NCBI GenBank assembly: GCA_030949995.1
Contig: JAUZRY010000018.1
Span: 1 to 52,148, forward strand
Direction of reading: 5' to 3'
Length of the DNA: 52,148 nt
Source: Ardenticatenia bacterium
Lineage (GTDB): Bacteria > Chloroflexota > Anaerolineae > Ardenticatenales > Ardenticatenaceae
The translations under genes were made by a program, and so were the position numbers. The notes below the pieces were generated by a model that saw only the letters and a list, made by a program, of their open reading frames with translations, ran no database searches and had not been told where the DNA came from. Every line of letters starts with the position of its first letter. Within the stretch, counting starts at the first letter, position 1. Of this stretch, positions 9,806-19,027 are shown one piece after another.

Positions 9806-11155
9806 TCACGGCCAGATGCCGCGCACCATGGTGGCCTCAGCCACCCGGGAGATGGCCAACACGTAGGCGGCGGTGCGCAGGGAAATGGCCTTCTCCTCGG
9901 CCAAAGCCCAGACACGGTCGAAGGCGTTGACCATGATCTCCCGCAGCCGTGCCTCCACCTCCCTCTCCGTCCAGAAAAAGCTTTGCAGATCCTGCACCCA
10001 CTCGAAGTAGCTGACCACCATTCCCCCCGCAGCCGCCAAAATGTCGGGCAACACCACACAATCAGGGCGCACGTCGGCGAGAATGCGGTCGGCTCTTGGG
10101 GTGACCACGCCCGGTCCACCTTCCACAATAACGCGAGCCTGCACGCGGTGGGCATTGTCCGCCCGAATCTGGTTGCCCAAGGCCGCCAGCACGAGCAGGT
10201 CCACCGGCATGGACAACAAGTCCTCGTCGGTGATGGGTTCAGTGTGGGGAAAGCCGGCCACAGTTCTGGTCCGGGCAGCGTGCCCGATGAGCTCCTCCAC
10301 GGGCAGGCCATCAGGCCGGTAAATACCGCCGCCCAAGTCGCTCACCGCAACCAGCCGAGCACCCTGTTCCGCCAAGTGCAGGGCCACGTGGGAGCCCACA
10401 CGCCCAAAGCCTTGGATAGCCACGCGCGCACCTTGCAGAGAATATTCCAAGCGCTTGAAAAGTTCCGCCACCACAAAGGCAATGCCCAAGCCAATGGAAC
10501 CAATGCGGCCGGCCGTGCCGCCCAGCGGCTCCGGTTTCCCCGTGGCAACGGCGTTGACCGAGTGCCCTTGGGCCATGGAGACGGTGTCCATCACCCAGGC
10601 CATGATCTGCTCGTCGGTGTTGAGGTCCGGCCCCAGCACGTCCACCTCGGGGCCGAGCAGGGGGGAGATCTCCGTCACGTAGCGCCTGGTGAGCCGTTCG
10701 AGCTCCCGCCTGCTCAGGCTCAGGGGGTTGACAGTCACGCCGCCGGCAGCGCCGCCGAAGGGAATGTTCACCACAGCCGCTTTCCAAGTATTCCACATGG
10801 CCAGCGCTCTCATCTCGTCCAAGTTCACGCCCGGATGGTAGCGGAGCCCGCCGTGCGTCGCCCCCAGCGTCGTGTAATGGTGGACCCGGTAGCCCTCGAA
10901 GACTTCCACACGGCCATCGTCCATGATCACGGGGAAGCTGATCAGAAGCGCCCGATTGGAGCGCCGCAGGTAGTCGATCAACCCGCGTTTGAGCTTCACG
11001 TAGGGCAATGCGCTCTCGAACTGTTCCACAGCCACGTCATAGGGATTGGGCCCCACAGCAAAGGCGCCCACAACCTGGTGGGCCAGGGCGAGGGTGGCGT
11101 TGTCGGCCGAATTGGGATGGGAGTCCCGGGAAGACGTTTGGGCCAGTCCGTTCAT
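9806..11155 (-). CDS. Glutamate dehydrogenase paralogue lacking key lysines (possible regulatory subunit)
   Basis: A 449-residue Glu/Leu/Phe/Val dehydrogenase-family protein, full length, with N-terminal dimerisation and C-terminal Rossmann domain (IQGFGRVGSH). Three lysines line the active site in this family. Here the first is His 101 (THGGLRYHP instead of AKGGIRY), the second is kept (Lys 125, WNTWKAA), and the third, catalytic one is Ala 137 (PFGGAAGG instead of PFGGAKGG). The catalytic Asp is kept (Asp 177, GPDLNTDE). The ATGRGV segment is replaced by SIGLGI. The reading frame is intact with a strong AAGGAGGTG site, so the gene is maintained. It starts 12 bp after the intact paralogue, which suggests co-expression. 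Thermus thermophilus has a hetero-oligomer of a catalytic and a non-catalytic, leucine-responsive GDH subunit; this pair may be similar, by inference. Confidence 0.88.
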   Translation of the reverse strand: MNGLAQTSSRDSHPNSADNATLALAHQVVGAFAVGPNPYDVAVEQFESALPYVKLKRGLIDYLRRSNRALLISFPVIMDDGRVEVFEGYRVHHYTTLGATHGGLRYHPGVNLDEMRALAMWNTWKAAVVNIPFGGAAGGVTVNPLSLSRRELERLTRRYVTEISPLLGPEVDVLGPDLNTDEQIMAWVMDTVSMAQGHSVNAVATGKPEPLGGTAGRIGSIGLGIAFVVAELFKRLEYSLQGARVAIQGFGRVGSHVALHLAEQGARLVAVSDLGGGIYRPDGLPVEELIGHAARTRTVAGFPHTEPITDEDLLSMPVDLLVLAALGNQIRADNAHRVQARVIVEGGPGVVTPRADRILADVRPDCVVLPDILAAAGGMVVSYFEWVQDLQSFFWTEREVEARLREIMVNAFDRVWALAEEKAISLRTAAYVLAISRVAEATMVRGIWP

Positions 11156-11167
11156 CGTCCACCTCCT

Positions 11168-12448
11168 TCACGGATAAAATCCCCGCAACTCGTATGCTGT
11201 CGCCACTCGGTCGATGGCCAGCCGATAGGCGGCCCTGCGCAAGGAGATGTTGGCCTCGGCCGCCAGGGCATACATGCGCCCGAAGGCGCGGCCCATCGCC
11301 GTTCTGAGCTGCTGGGTGACTTCCTCCTCACTCCAGAAGAAACTCTGCAAATCCTGCACCCACTCGAAGTAGGAAACGGTCACGCCGCCCGCGTTGGCCA
11401 ACACATCGGGCACAATGATCACCCCGCGGTCCCAGAGCACGTGGTCGGCCTCGGGCGTCACCGGCGCATTGGCAGCCTCCACGATCACGCGGGCCTGAAC
11501 CTGATCGACGTTGTGGGCGGTAATGACACGCTCCACCGAAGCTGGAATGAGCACGTCGCACGCCACGGTGAGAACTTCCTCGGGGGAGATGGGCGTGCTG
11601 TGCGGAAATCCCGTCACCTGGCCGGTCTCGGCCTTGTACTTCAGGAGCTCGATCACGTCGAGCCCCTCCGGGTTGTAGGCGCCCCCTCGAGAATCACACA
11701 CGGCCACCACGTGGGCGCCCAAGACGTGGTAACACAGGTAGGCCACGGTTGAACCCACCTTGCCAAAGCCGTGAATGGCTACCCGCGCGCCGCGCATGTC
11801 CAGCCCCTCGCGCTCGGCCAAGGCCCGCACCACGAAGACTACCCCTCGCCCGGTGGCCCGCCGTCGCCCCCGCGATCCGCCGACGGCCACGGGCTTGCCG
11901 GTGACCACAGCCGGCACGGCGTATCCCTTGATGAGGGAGTACGTGTCCATGATCCAGGCCATCACATGTTCATCGGTGCCCAGATCAGGGGCCGGAATGT
12001 CCCGCTCGGGACCCAGGAGGGGAATGATCTCCAGCGTGTACCGCCGGGTGATGCGCTCCAGCTCGTCGCGCGAGAGCTGGCCTGGATCACAGGCCACGCC
12101 GCCCTTGGCGCCCCCGAAGGGCAAGCCCATCACAGCCGTCTTCCACGTCATGAGCATGGCCAACCCTTGGACATCCTCCAGTGTGAGTCCCGGCGTGTAG
12201 CGGATTCCTCCCTTGGCCGGCCCGCGCACAATGTTGTGGTGGACCCGATATCCTCTCATCATGCGCACGGAGCCGTCGTCCATCTTCACCGGGAAGGAGG
12301 TGTTCAAGATGCGCTGGGGCTCGTGGAGCTGATCGCGCACGCCGGGGTGGATAGCCATGTCAGCAACGGCATCGGTGTAGAAATGCGAGGCAATCTTCCA
12401 CAGGGTGGGAACATCGGATACGCGCTGGGAAGCCGCGTCGGTCGTCAT
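11168..12448 (-). CDS. gdhA: Glutamate dehydrogenase (catalytic type)
   Basis: A 426-residue NAD(P)-dependent glutamate dehydrogenase that interconverts glutamate and 2-oxoglutarate plus ammonia. All hallmark residues are present: Lys 79 (PAKGGIRY), Lys 103 (MTWKTA), Lys 115 (PFGGAKGG) and Asp 155 (APDLGTDE). The Rossmann domain carries IHGFGKVGST. I chose the ATG at 12448 (MTTDAA) because GGAGAGG lies just upstream; an ATG at 12481 lacks a site. The gene is 58 bp downstream of gatB and 12 bp upstream of the degenerate paralogue, all on the minus strand, so one transcript is plausible. Cofactor preference is not clear from sequence. Confidence 0.95.
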   Translation of the reverse strand: MTTDAASQRVSDVPTLWKIASHFYTDAVADMAIHPGVRDQLHEPQRILNTSFPVKMDDGSVRMMRGYRVHHNIVRGPAKGGIRYTPGLTLEDVQGLAMLMTWKTAVMGLPFGGAKGGVACDPGQLSRDELERITRRYTLEIIPLLGPERDIPAPDLGTDEHVMAWIMDTYSLIKGYAVPAVVTGKPVAVGGSRGRRRATGRGVVFVVRALAEREGLDMRGARVAIHGFGKVGSTVAYLCYHVLGAHVVAVCDSRGGAYNPEGLDVIELLKYKAETGQVTGFPHSTPISPEEVLTVACDVLIPASVERVITAHNVDQVQARVIVEAANAPVTPEADHVLWDRGVIIVPDVLANAGGVTVSYFEWVQDLQSFFWSEEEVTQQLRTAMGRAFGRMYALAAEANISLRRAAYRLAIDRVATAYELRGFYP

Positions 12449-12506
12449 CGTCCCTCTCCGTTGAGGATGTAGATTGGCCACGGCACGGCGCCGAGGAGGG
12501 CGACCA

Positions 12507-13964
12507 CTACGATGAACGGCGTGCCTCTAAATGTTGAATCAGGAGCGCCATAACCACCTGAGGATTTGCTTTGCTCCTCGTGGCCCGCATGACTTGGCCC
12601 ATGAGCCACTTGGCCACTTGTTCGCGGCCGTTCAAGTAGGCTTGTACCTCGTCAGGGTGTTGGTCAAGCACCTGGGCCACGATCTGGGCAAGCTGAGCCT
12701 CGTCGCTGATCTGGCGCAGGCCGCGTTCCTCCACGATCTGGGTGGGGGCCTTGCCGCTCTCGATCACGTCGCGCACCACGTGTTTGGCGACGTTGTTGTT
12801 GATGGTACCGTTCGCCACCAGGCCCAACACCTCCACAAGGGCCGCCGGGGAGAGGCTCAGGGCTTGGATGTCTTGGCCGCGCTCGCGCATCAGGCGGAAG
12901 ACCTCCCCTGTCAGCCAGTTGGTCACCGTCTTGGGCGAGATGGGTGGTTGGGCCTTGGCGCCCAAGGCTACGGCCGCCTCGTACCACTCGGCCACGAGGC
13001 GGTCAGCCACGATCAGCCCGGCGTCGTAGGCAGAGAGGCCATACTCGCGTTGGTAGCGGGCTGCCTTTTCGTCGGGCAGCTCGGGGAGGGCTCGGCGCAG
13101 GGCGTCCACCCAAGCAGGCATGATCTCCAAGGGGGGCAAATCCGGTTCCGGAAAGTACCGGTAATCGTGGGCCTCTTCCTTGGAGCGCTGGGAGACCGTG
13201 CGCCCTTCACTCTCGACCCAGCCGCGCGTTTCGCGCACCACCGTGCCCCCGGCCCGCAAAACACCGATTTGGCGTTCGATCTCGTACTCCAGGGCCAACT
13301 TGACGCTGCGGAAGGAGTTCATGTTTTTCACTTCCACTTGAGTCCCAAACGTCTCCTGTCCCACCGGCCGCACGCTGACGTTGGCGTCCACGCGCAGGGC
13401 GCCGGCTTCCATGTCGCCGCTGGAGACACCCAAGTAACGCACGATGGTGCGCAATTTCTGCAGGTAGAGGCGTGCTTCTTCAGGTGAACGGATGTCCGGC
13501 TCGCTCACAATTTCAATGAGGGGCACACCACTTCGGTTGTAATCCACCAGCGCCCGGCCGTCCACGTGGTAGAGTCGGCCGGTATCCTCCTCCAAGTGGA
13601 CGCGGCGAATCCCGATGCGCTTGGGCCGACCTTCCACGTCGATGGTGAGATGGCCGGCGAAGGTCAGGGGGAGGTCGTACTGGGAAATCTGGTAATCCTT
13701 GGGCAAATCCGGATAATGGTAATTTTTGCGGTCCCACTTGGTCACCGGGGCAATCTGACAGTTGAGCGCCAGCCCTGTCATGATGGTGTACTCCACGGCC
13801 CGCTTGTTGATCACGGGCAGCGAGCCGGGCAAACCCAAGCAGACGGGGCAGACGTGCGTGTTGGGCGGGGCATCCTGGTAATTGGCGTCGCACCCGCAGA
13901 ACATCTTGGAGCGCGTCAGAAGCTGGACGTGAACTTCGAGGCCGATGATGGCTTCGTATTCCAT
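12507..13964 (-). CDS. gatB: Asp-tRNA(Asn)/Glu-tRNA(Gln) amidotransferase subunit B
   Basis: A 485-residue GatB, the subunit of the GatCAB complex that phosphorylates and amidates mischarged Glu-tRNA(Gln) or Asp-tRNA(Asn). The N-terminal [10 protein letters not shown] block and the zinc motif CGC...CPVC (in [10 protein letters not shown] and [12 protein letters not shown]) are typical. [19 protein letters not shown] and KNMNSFRSV are further family signatures. The C-terminal YqeY-like tRNA-binding tail is present ([16 protein letters not shown] and [11 protein letters not shown]). Start 13964 (MEYEAI) follows AAGGGGTGAGC and matches the family; the frame extends to 14012. gatA and gatC are not in the window. 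gatB is the first gene of a minus-strand row with the glutamate dehydrogenases. Confidence 0.96.
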   Translation of the reverse strand: MEYEAIIGLEVHVQLLTRSKMFCGCDANYQDAPPNTHVCPVCLGLPGSLPVINKRAVEYTIMTGLALNCQIAPVTKWDRKNYHYPDLPKDYQISQYDLPLTFAGHLTIDVEGRPKRIGIRRVHLEEDTGRLYHVDGRALVDYNRSGVPLIEIVSEPDIRSPEEARLYLQKLRTIVRYLGVSSGDMEAGALRVDANVSVRPVGQETFGTQVEVKNMNSFRSVKLALEYEIERQIGVLRAGGTVVRETRGWVESEGRTVSQRSKEEAHDYRYFPEPDLPPLEIMPAWVDALRRALPELPDEKAARYQREYGLSAYDAGLIVADRLVAEWYEAAVALGAKAQPPISPKTVTNWLTGEVFRLMRERGQDIQALSLSPAALVEVLGLVANGTINNNVAKHVVRDVIESGKAPTQIVEERGLRQISDEAQLAQIVAQVLDQHPDEVQAYLNGREQVAKWLMGQVMRATRSKANPQVVMALLIQHLEARRSS

Positions 13965-14030
13965 AGCGTGCTCACCCCTTATCGCGCCTTCACGGCGTGT
14001 ATCGCCGACCACCAGAGGGCGATTTGTCCC

Positions 14031-14059
14031 ATTATACCATGTTTCCCCTCAGGGCCGAA
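14031..14059 (-). promoter_or_regulatory. Possible promoter of gatB
   Basis: On the minus strand a perfect TATAAT (14036-14031) lies 17 bp after TTCGGC (14059-14054), about 67 bp upstream of the gatB start. The -35 match is poor. Confidence 0.35.
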
Positions 14060-14202
14060 CTTCAACTTGGCCGAGAAGGAACGAGGTCGGAAGCCTCCTG
14101 TTTGGCAAAGGGGGGGAATTCCCTTACCATCTGCACACGCCGCTGTGTCACGGGTACAGCGGCCCGAAAGTGGTCAACGTCTACAGAGAGGAGATGCTCG
14201 GC

Positions 14203-15782
14203 ATGAGCCCACAACAACGACGGTTAGGAACCGGATTGTTCCTGATAGTTTTCGTGCTGGTGACCGCCTGTGCCCGCTCCGGCCCAGCAGCCGAACAGAC
14301 GGCGGAACGTGGGCGGGCAACGCCCTCAGTGGCCGCCGACCAGACACCCCCGACCCCTCCCACTGATCCGTCGTCGGGTTTGCCCACAGGGCGCATGGCC
14401 TTCATGGGACCGTATGGCCCAACGGTGCAGGTCTTCGTCATCAACGCCGACGGCAGCGGCCTGCACCTCGTCTCAGACGGCGAGCGGGAATCCGTCTTTC
14501 CCTCCCTTGCACCAGGCGGCACGCGTGTGGCCTACGCTGTGCAAGTGGCCGACGGCCTCGACTTGGTGGTGACGGAAGTCGAGAGCGGGCAGACACAACG
14601 CCTGACTGAGTCGCCCGAAATTGAACTCCAGCCTGTGTGGTCGCCCGACGGCACCCAAATCGCCTTTCTCAGCAACCGGGACGGCACTTTTGACATCTTT
14701 CTCATGGACGCTGACGGCTCCAACGTGCGACCGCTCGTCCAGTTGCCCGAGTCGGACGAGCGGCTGGGAAGCTGGAGCCCCGACGGCTCCCGGATTGTCT
14801 TCGTCAGCGAAACTCAGACCGAGCAGGCCATTATGGTGGTCGACGTGGCCAGCGGCGATATCCAGGAACTGACCCGCCGGGCCGGGGTGGAAGCCAACCC
14901 CACCTATTCGCCCGACGGCACCCAAATCGCCTTTTATTCCGACCGTAGCCGCCCCGGTGAGGACTTGGACCTCTACGTCATGCGAGCAGACGGCTCGGAC
15001 ATCCGTCCGATTACGGAGGACCCCCAAACCCCCAACTTCTTCCCCGTCTGGAGCCCTGACGGGCAATGGATTGCCTACGCCCTTCCCCAAGACAACCGCT
15101 ACGTGGTGGTCCAACGCCAAGTGATGAGCGGGTTGGAGCGCCGGGTCGCCGGCGTGGACGGCATTGTCACGTCGTGGGTGGCGGCCGATGAACCGCTGGA
15201 AGAGACCGGGTTCACCCAGGAGTACATCTACGAGCTCAACCCGGAGGTCCTGGCCCAGTTCCCCTCCAAGGGAAGCCCGGACGCACCAGTGCTCATTGTG
15301 GAGTTCAGCGACTACCAGTGCCCCTTCTGCAAGCGCTTTTTTGAGGAGACACTGCCCTCCTTGACCCCCTACATCGAGAACGGCACAGTGCGGTTTGTGC
15401 TGGTGGACTTTCCCATCGACAACATTCACCCTCAAGCCCGCGCGGCCGGCCAGCAGCCTACTGTGCGGCCGATCAGGCCGGCCCAGAAGCGTATTGGCGT
15501 ATGCACGACGCGCTCTTCGCCCGGCAGGAGGAGTGGGCCGGCCGTGAGGACGTGTTGGACGTGTTGATTACCTTCGCCGAGGAACAGGGTTTGGACGGCG
15601 AGGAGCTTCGCGCCTGCGTCTCCGCCGACCGCTTCAACGATCGCATGGAGTTAGGGTTGGCCGAGGGCACCCGCCTGGGCGTGAACGGAACGCCCACCTT
15701 CTTCATCAACGGACGTCGCCTGGTGGGTGCTCAACCCTTCGAGGTCTTCGAGCAACTCATCGCCGAGGCCACCCAGGAGTAG
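14203..15782 (+). CDS. Lipoprotein fusing a TolB-like beta-propeller to a DsbA-like thiol oxidoreductase (frameshift in the data)
   Basis: About 526 residues once corrected. The N-terminus is a lipoprotein signal with lipobox VTAC (Cys 23), then a Pro/Thr-rich linker. Residues about 140-330 hold at least four PD40 (TolB-type) propeller repeats, each with a SPDG motif (QPVWSPDG, GSWSPDG, NPTYSPDG, FPVWSPDG). Residues about 355-526 are a DsbA-like thioredoxin domain with CPFC (Cys 373, Cys 376) and a cis-Pro loop NGTPTFFING (Pro 498). The frame breaks near 15453, where one missing G separates RAAGQ from AAYCAADQAG. Start 14203 is chosen for AGAGGAG 9 bp upstream; ATG 14194 is an alternative. 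It should sit outside the membrane. A role in oxidative folding or protection of cell-surface proteins is inferred. It converges on the next gene with a 3-bp gap. Confidence 0.88.
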
Positions 15783-15785
15783 CAA

Positions 15786-18137
15786 CTACGGCCGTGCCAC
15801 TTGGAAGGTCATCACGTCCAGGGCATTGTCCACAACGGGGAAGGTCGCCTCAGCCACGGGCAGCCGAGGGCCACCCTCGACGGGGTACCAGCCAAGCCGC
15901 AGACGGTACTCGCCCGGCGGCACCTCGGAGGGCACGACAAGCCGAAAGTCCACGGGCACGTATTCGCCGGGCGACCAAACTGACGTGGGATACCGCCCGT
16001 CCAGAGGACGGTGGTCGTCCTGAGCCAATGGCGGGAGCTGACACGCCTCGTCAGCGCACGGGCCGATCAAGTGAAGAAAGGCCGTCCAATCCCCGGCCGG
16101 GAGATTCTCAGCGCGCCAGATCGTTTTCACGTTCACCTCCTGGCCGGGGCGGAGGGGCATCGTCGGCGTGGTCACGCTCACCAGCACAAGGACATTGCCC
16201 ACCCGCGCTAGGGGCGTAGTTGACGGGGGCGGGGGAAATTCCAGGGGCACTTTCAACCCTTCCAGGCGAACAGGTGGGCCGGCCGGCTGGACCTCACCCG
16301 ATGCTCCCAAGGTGTAAAGCCCAACATCGAGGACGTAGGCGCCCGGGGTCACGTCAGCGGGCACCTGGAGGGGGTGGACATCGCGCACCAAGTCACCAGG
16401 GCGCCACGTGTTGGTGGGCATCGTGCCCTCGCGGGGCGGCGCGTCGTGTTGGGTAATGCCCTCCCCGAGCCAATTCTTCAGGTGAACGAAGGCCGTCAAC
16501 GTCTCCCGGGGCCTGTCCACCGCCTCCCACAACAGGTGAACCTCCAGCCGATCTCCTGGCCGAATGGCCACAGGGCCTGGAGGTGCCACCACCCCGTTGA
16601 CGGCCACGTCCCACTGTTGCAGGCGGATCGAGGGGCCAACAGGCACGTTGGCGGACCGGCGAAGCGGCGCCGGTCGCAGGATTAGCCAACGGCCGACACG
16701 CTCCACCGGCGCGTAGGCGGCATCTATGGCGTTGAGCACCCGCTGGCTCCAGCGGCCGACATCTTTCCTGCGCTTGGCTCCCTCATTTTCAATCACCAGC
16801 GCAAACTCACCCCGAGAGATCATCCCCAACAGCTCACCGGGGTCGAACGCTCCTTGGCGCTCCAATTGCGTGTACACGAAACTGTGGAGCCAAATGGGCC
16901 GGCGGGCTTGAGCCAGAACACCCATGTGTTCGCTTAGAATGGGGTCTGGGGTGCGCTCCACAAAATCAGCCAAGGCTTGTTCCTCGGCAGCCAGGTCGCC
17001 GAGCCACCGCCAAAACGTTGCGGGCGAGGCGTGCTCGATGCCGAAGACGTAGAGGAACAATTGAACCACGAAGATCCAGGGGACCAGCACACGCCACTCC
17101 CGCGGCCAACGGCTTAGCATGGCCACCCCCAGGACAATGGTGGTGAAGAGCGGTTCCAAGAAGTAATTTTCCCACGCGCCCACCTTGCCGGCGCTCACCG
17201 TCATCAGCACGGCCAGGAGCCACCACAGTCCCACGAGCGGGACGTTGAACGTCCGCACGGCCACACCGGCTAACACCAGGAAGACGGGAACAAGGCGCAG
17301 GAACGCCGTCCATTGCAGTCCCAACATGCGCTTCACGGAAAAGGAGTTGGCGTTGGCCACGAGGAGGGATTCGATGAGGCCATTGCCCACCTGCCACCAC
17401 AGCCCCACGCCCACCATCCCCCCCACGACGACGAAAGTGCTGACCAGGATGACGGCCGCGCGGCGGTCGCGCCATCCGAGATAGAGTGCCGCCGCCAAGG
17501 GCGCCGCCACGAAGCTCTGCTTGGTGAACATACCGGCCAGGAAGGCCAAGCCGGCCAACACCAGCCAACGGGCTCGCCCCTGCGCGCGCCCCACGAGTGC
17601 TATGCCCAAGGCGCTCCACCACAGGGCGAAGATGTCAACGCGGTACAACGTGGCCCAGCGGTGAAGGAGCGGCGCTGTGATCCAGACGAGGGCAGCAACC
17701 ACTGCAAGCCACCGCCTCCCCGTGAGCGCCCGAACCATGGTGCCGGCCAGCACGGCCAGCCCCAGCGCACTCACGAGGGAGAGAAGACGGCCGGCCGCCC
17801 ACAACGGCAACCCCAGACGCTCCACCGCGGGCGTGAGGGCCGCGGCCATCACCAAGTAACCGGGCGTGTAGACGGAAAGGGTCCACGGTGGCGGTTGGAT
17901 CGGCTTATAAGGCCATCTTCCCCTTAAGAGCGCCAGCGTCCAGTCCACTACCGGCCCTTCGCCGTACTCCACTTGGTAGGGAAAGCGCACCACTGCCCAC
18001 GAACGCAGACTCCAGAGAAACACCAGAACGCCGAGCAGCAGGGCTGCCATGCCCCACCCCACCCCCTCAACCCACAGCGTTGGCCACCACGCGCGGTGCT
18101 TCCCCACGTTGTTCCACAGGCGCTCCCAGACTTCCAT
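15786..18137 (-). CDS. Polytopic membrane glycosyltransferase-like protein (GT-C/GT39 type) with C-terminal beta-sandwich domains
   Basis: About 783 residues. The first roughly 390 form about ten membrane helices with Arg/Trp-rich loops. The early acidic EYGEGPVVDWTLALLRG segment and the later YTPGYLVMAAALT resemble the dolichyl-phosphate-mannose-type GT-C family (ArnT/PMT). There follows a soluble segment and two copies of a beta-sandwich-like domain (about residues 500-640 and 650-775). Each copy has the pattern RPGDRLEVHLLWEA...AFVHL or RPGQEVNVKTIWRA...AFLHL, and ends PPGEYRLRLGWYP or TPGAYVLDVGLYT. It probably transfers a sugar from a polyprenyl donor on the outer face. I prefer ATG 18137 because a promoter-like site overlaps the ATG at 18164. 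Confidence 0.75.
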   Translation of the reverse strand: MEVWERLWNNVGKHRAWWPTLWVEGVGWGMAALLLGVLVFLWSLRSWAVVRFPYQVEYGEGPVVDWTLALLRGRWPYKPIQPPPWTLSVYTPGYLVMAAALTPAVERLGLPLWAAGRLLSLVSALGLAVLAGTMVRALTGRRWLAVVAALVWITAPLLHRWATLYRVDIFALWWSALGIALVGRAQGRARWLVLAGLAFLAGMFTKQSFVAAPLAAALYLGWRDRRAAVILVSTFVVVGGMVGVGLWWQVGNGLIESLLVANANSFSVKRMLGLQWTAFLRLVPVFLVLAGVAVRTFNVPLVGLWWLLAVLMTVSAGKVGAWENYFLEPLFTTIVLGVAMLSRWPREWRVLVPWIFVVQLFLYVFGIEHASPATFWRWLGDLAAEEQALADFVERTPDPILSEHMGVLAQARRPIWLHSFVYTQLERQGAFDPGELLGMISRGEFALVIENEGAKRRKDVGRWSQRVLNAIDAAYAPVERVGRWLILRPAPLRRSANVPVGPSIRLQQWDVAVNGVVAPPGPVAIRPGDRLEVHLLWEAVDRPRETLTAFVHLKNWLGEGITQHDAPPREGTMPTNTWRPGDLVRDVHPLQVPADVTPGAYVLDVGLYTLGASGEVQPAGPPVRLEGLKVPLEFPPPPSTTPLARVGNVLVLVSVTTPTMPLRPGQEVNVKTIWRAENLPAGDWTAFLHLIGPCADEACQLPPLAQDDHRPLDGRYPTSVWSPGEYVPVDFRLVVPSEVPPGEYRLRLGWYPVEGGPRLPVAEATFPVVDNALDVMTFQVARP

Positions 18138-18162
18138 GAGCGGGATGATACATGCAGGTGAC

Positions 18163-18190
18163 ATTTAAGACAAGCCATGGATCAGGTCAA
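18163..18190 (-). promoter_or_regulatory. Possible promoter of the membrane glycosyltransferase gene
   Basis: On the minus strand TTGACC (18190-18185), a 16-bp spacer and TTAAAT (18168-18163). The transcript would have a very short leader before ATG 18137. Confidence 0.4.
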
Positions 18191-18198
18191 GTTGCCCT

Positions 18199-18227
18199 TT
18201 GACAAGAGAGAGGGGAACCAGTAAGAT
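18199..18227 (+). promoter_or_regulatory. Promoter of trxA
   Basis: A perfect TTGACA (18199-18204), a 17-bp spacer and TAAGAT (18222-18227), about 75 bp before the thioredoxin start and back to back with the divergent promoter at 18163-18190. Confidence 0.6.
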
Positions 18228-18301
18228 GATGGCGGCTTGTGTCGTCAGGATAACCGAGCCGACACCATGCCAAATTCCCAAAGACAGCGAGGTGAGAGAC
18301 G

Positions 18302-18631
18302 ATGGCCAAACCGGTCGAGGTGACAGCAGCTACCTTTCAACAGGAAGTCCTGGAAGCCGATGTGCCCGTGGTCACCGACTTCTGGGCCGTGTGGTGTGGG
18401 CCGTGCCGCATGATCGCACCCATTTTGGAGGAAATCGCGGCCGAATACGACGGCCGGCTGAAGATCACCAAGCTCGACGTGGACCAGAACCCCTCAGTAG
18501 CCATGGAATACGGGGTGCAGAGCATCCCCACGTTGATTGTCTTTAAGGACGGCAAACCGGTGGACCGCATCGTGGGGTACATGCCCAAGTCCCGCTTGCT
18601 CCAGAAGTTGTTGCCCCACTTGGAGGGATAA
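18302..18631 (+). CDS. trxA: Thioredoxin
   Basis: A 109-residue thioredoxin with the canonical active site WCGPC (Cys 32, Cys 35) and the cis-Pro loop QSIPTLIVF. The length and the C-terminal helix are normal. It reduces protein disulfides in the cytoplasm; there is no signal peptide. The start follows GAGGTGAGAG. It has its own strong promoter and precedes csoR-copZ by about 110 bp, with a separate promoter in between, so co-transcription is possible but not needed. Confidence 0.96.
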   Translation: MAKPVEVTAATFQQEVLEADVPVVTDFWAVWCGPCRMIAPILEEIAAEYDGRLKITKLDVDQNPSVAMEYGVQSIPTLIVFKDGKPVDRIVGYMPKSRLLQKLLPHLEG

Positions 18632-18683
18632 CCGGGCCTGAGGGGCCACAGGCGCCAGCACGCCCCGGCTCACCCGATGGAAG

Positions 18684-18711
18684 TTGCCCGGCAGCGCGTT
18701 TTGGTTATACT
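18684..18711 (+). promoter_or_regulatory. Promoter of csoR-copZ
   Basis: TTGCCC (18684-18689), a 16-bp spacer and TATACT (18706-18711), about 30 bp before the csoR start. CsoR proteins usually bind G/C-run pseudo-palindromes over their own promoter; an ACCC...GGGGGG arrangement at about 18719-18736 is a candidate operator. Confidence 0.5.
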
Positions 18712-18739
18712 TGCGGAAAACCCAGTACACGGGGGGAGT

Positions 18740-19012
18740 ATGTCGGACAAGAGCGAGATTTTGGCCCGGCTGCGCAGCATCGAGGGACACGTGCGCGGGG
18801 TTGCCCGCATGGTGGAAAACGATGCTTACTGCATTGACATCATCCAGCAGACACAGGCCATTAAACGGGCCATTGATCGCGTAAACCAGTTGATCCTCAG
18901 CGATCACCTGCAAACCTGTGTGACCACCGCCATCCGGGGCGACGACCCCATTGAGCGCGAGCGCGTGCTCTCTGAATTGTTGGACGTGTTCGAGGCCAGC
19001 AACAAGCTGTAA
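18740..19012 (+). CDS. csoR: Copper-sensing transcriptional repressor, CsoR family
   Basis: A 90-residue all-helical DUF156 repressor. The Cu(I) ligands of CsoR are present with the right spacing: Cys 31 (AYCIDI), His 56 and Cys 60 (SDHLQTC). The first helix has RLRSIEGHVRGVARMVE, typical of the family. By family knowledge it represses its operon until Cu(I) binds. Start 18740 (MSDKSE) is preceded by GGGGGGAG; a longer frame from 18677 would cross the promoter. It is 15 bp upstream of copZ. No copper-exporting ATPase gene is nearby, so the efflux target must be elsewhere. FrmR- or RcnR-like paralogues lack this Cys-His-Cys set, so CsoR is favoured. Confidence 0.9.
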   Translation: MSDKSEILARLRSIEGHVRGVARMVENDAYCIDIIQQTQAIKRAIDRVNQLILSDHLQTCVTTAIRGDDPIERERVLSELLDVFEASNKL

Positions 19013-19027
19013 ACGAGGAGGGGCATC

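Noticed and set aside
9806-11155. Leucine or phenylalanine dehydrogenase instead of a degenerate GDH
   Set aside because: Those enzymes also keep the catalytic lysine that is Ala here. The closest resemblance by eye is to the adjacent glutamate dehydrogenase.
9590-11752. A 720-residue plus-strand open frame over the glutamate dehydrogenase genes
   Set aside because: High GC content keeps the antisense frame open. It has no family motif and covers two well-supported genes on the other strand.
13945-14202. An upstream extension of the TolB-DsbA frame into the gatB start
   Set aside because: It would put 86 non-family residues before a lipoprotein signal peptide. The ATG at 14203 has a proper ribosome site.
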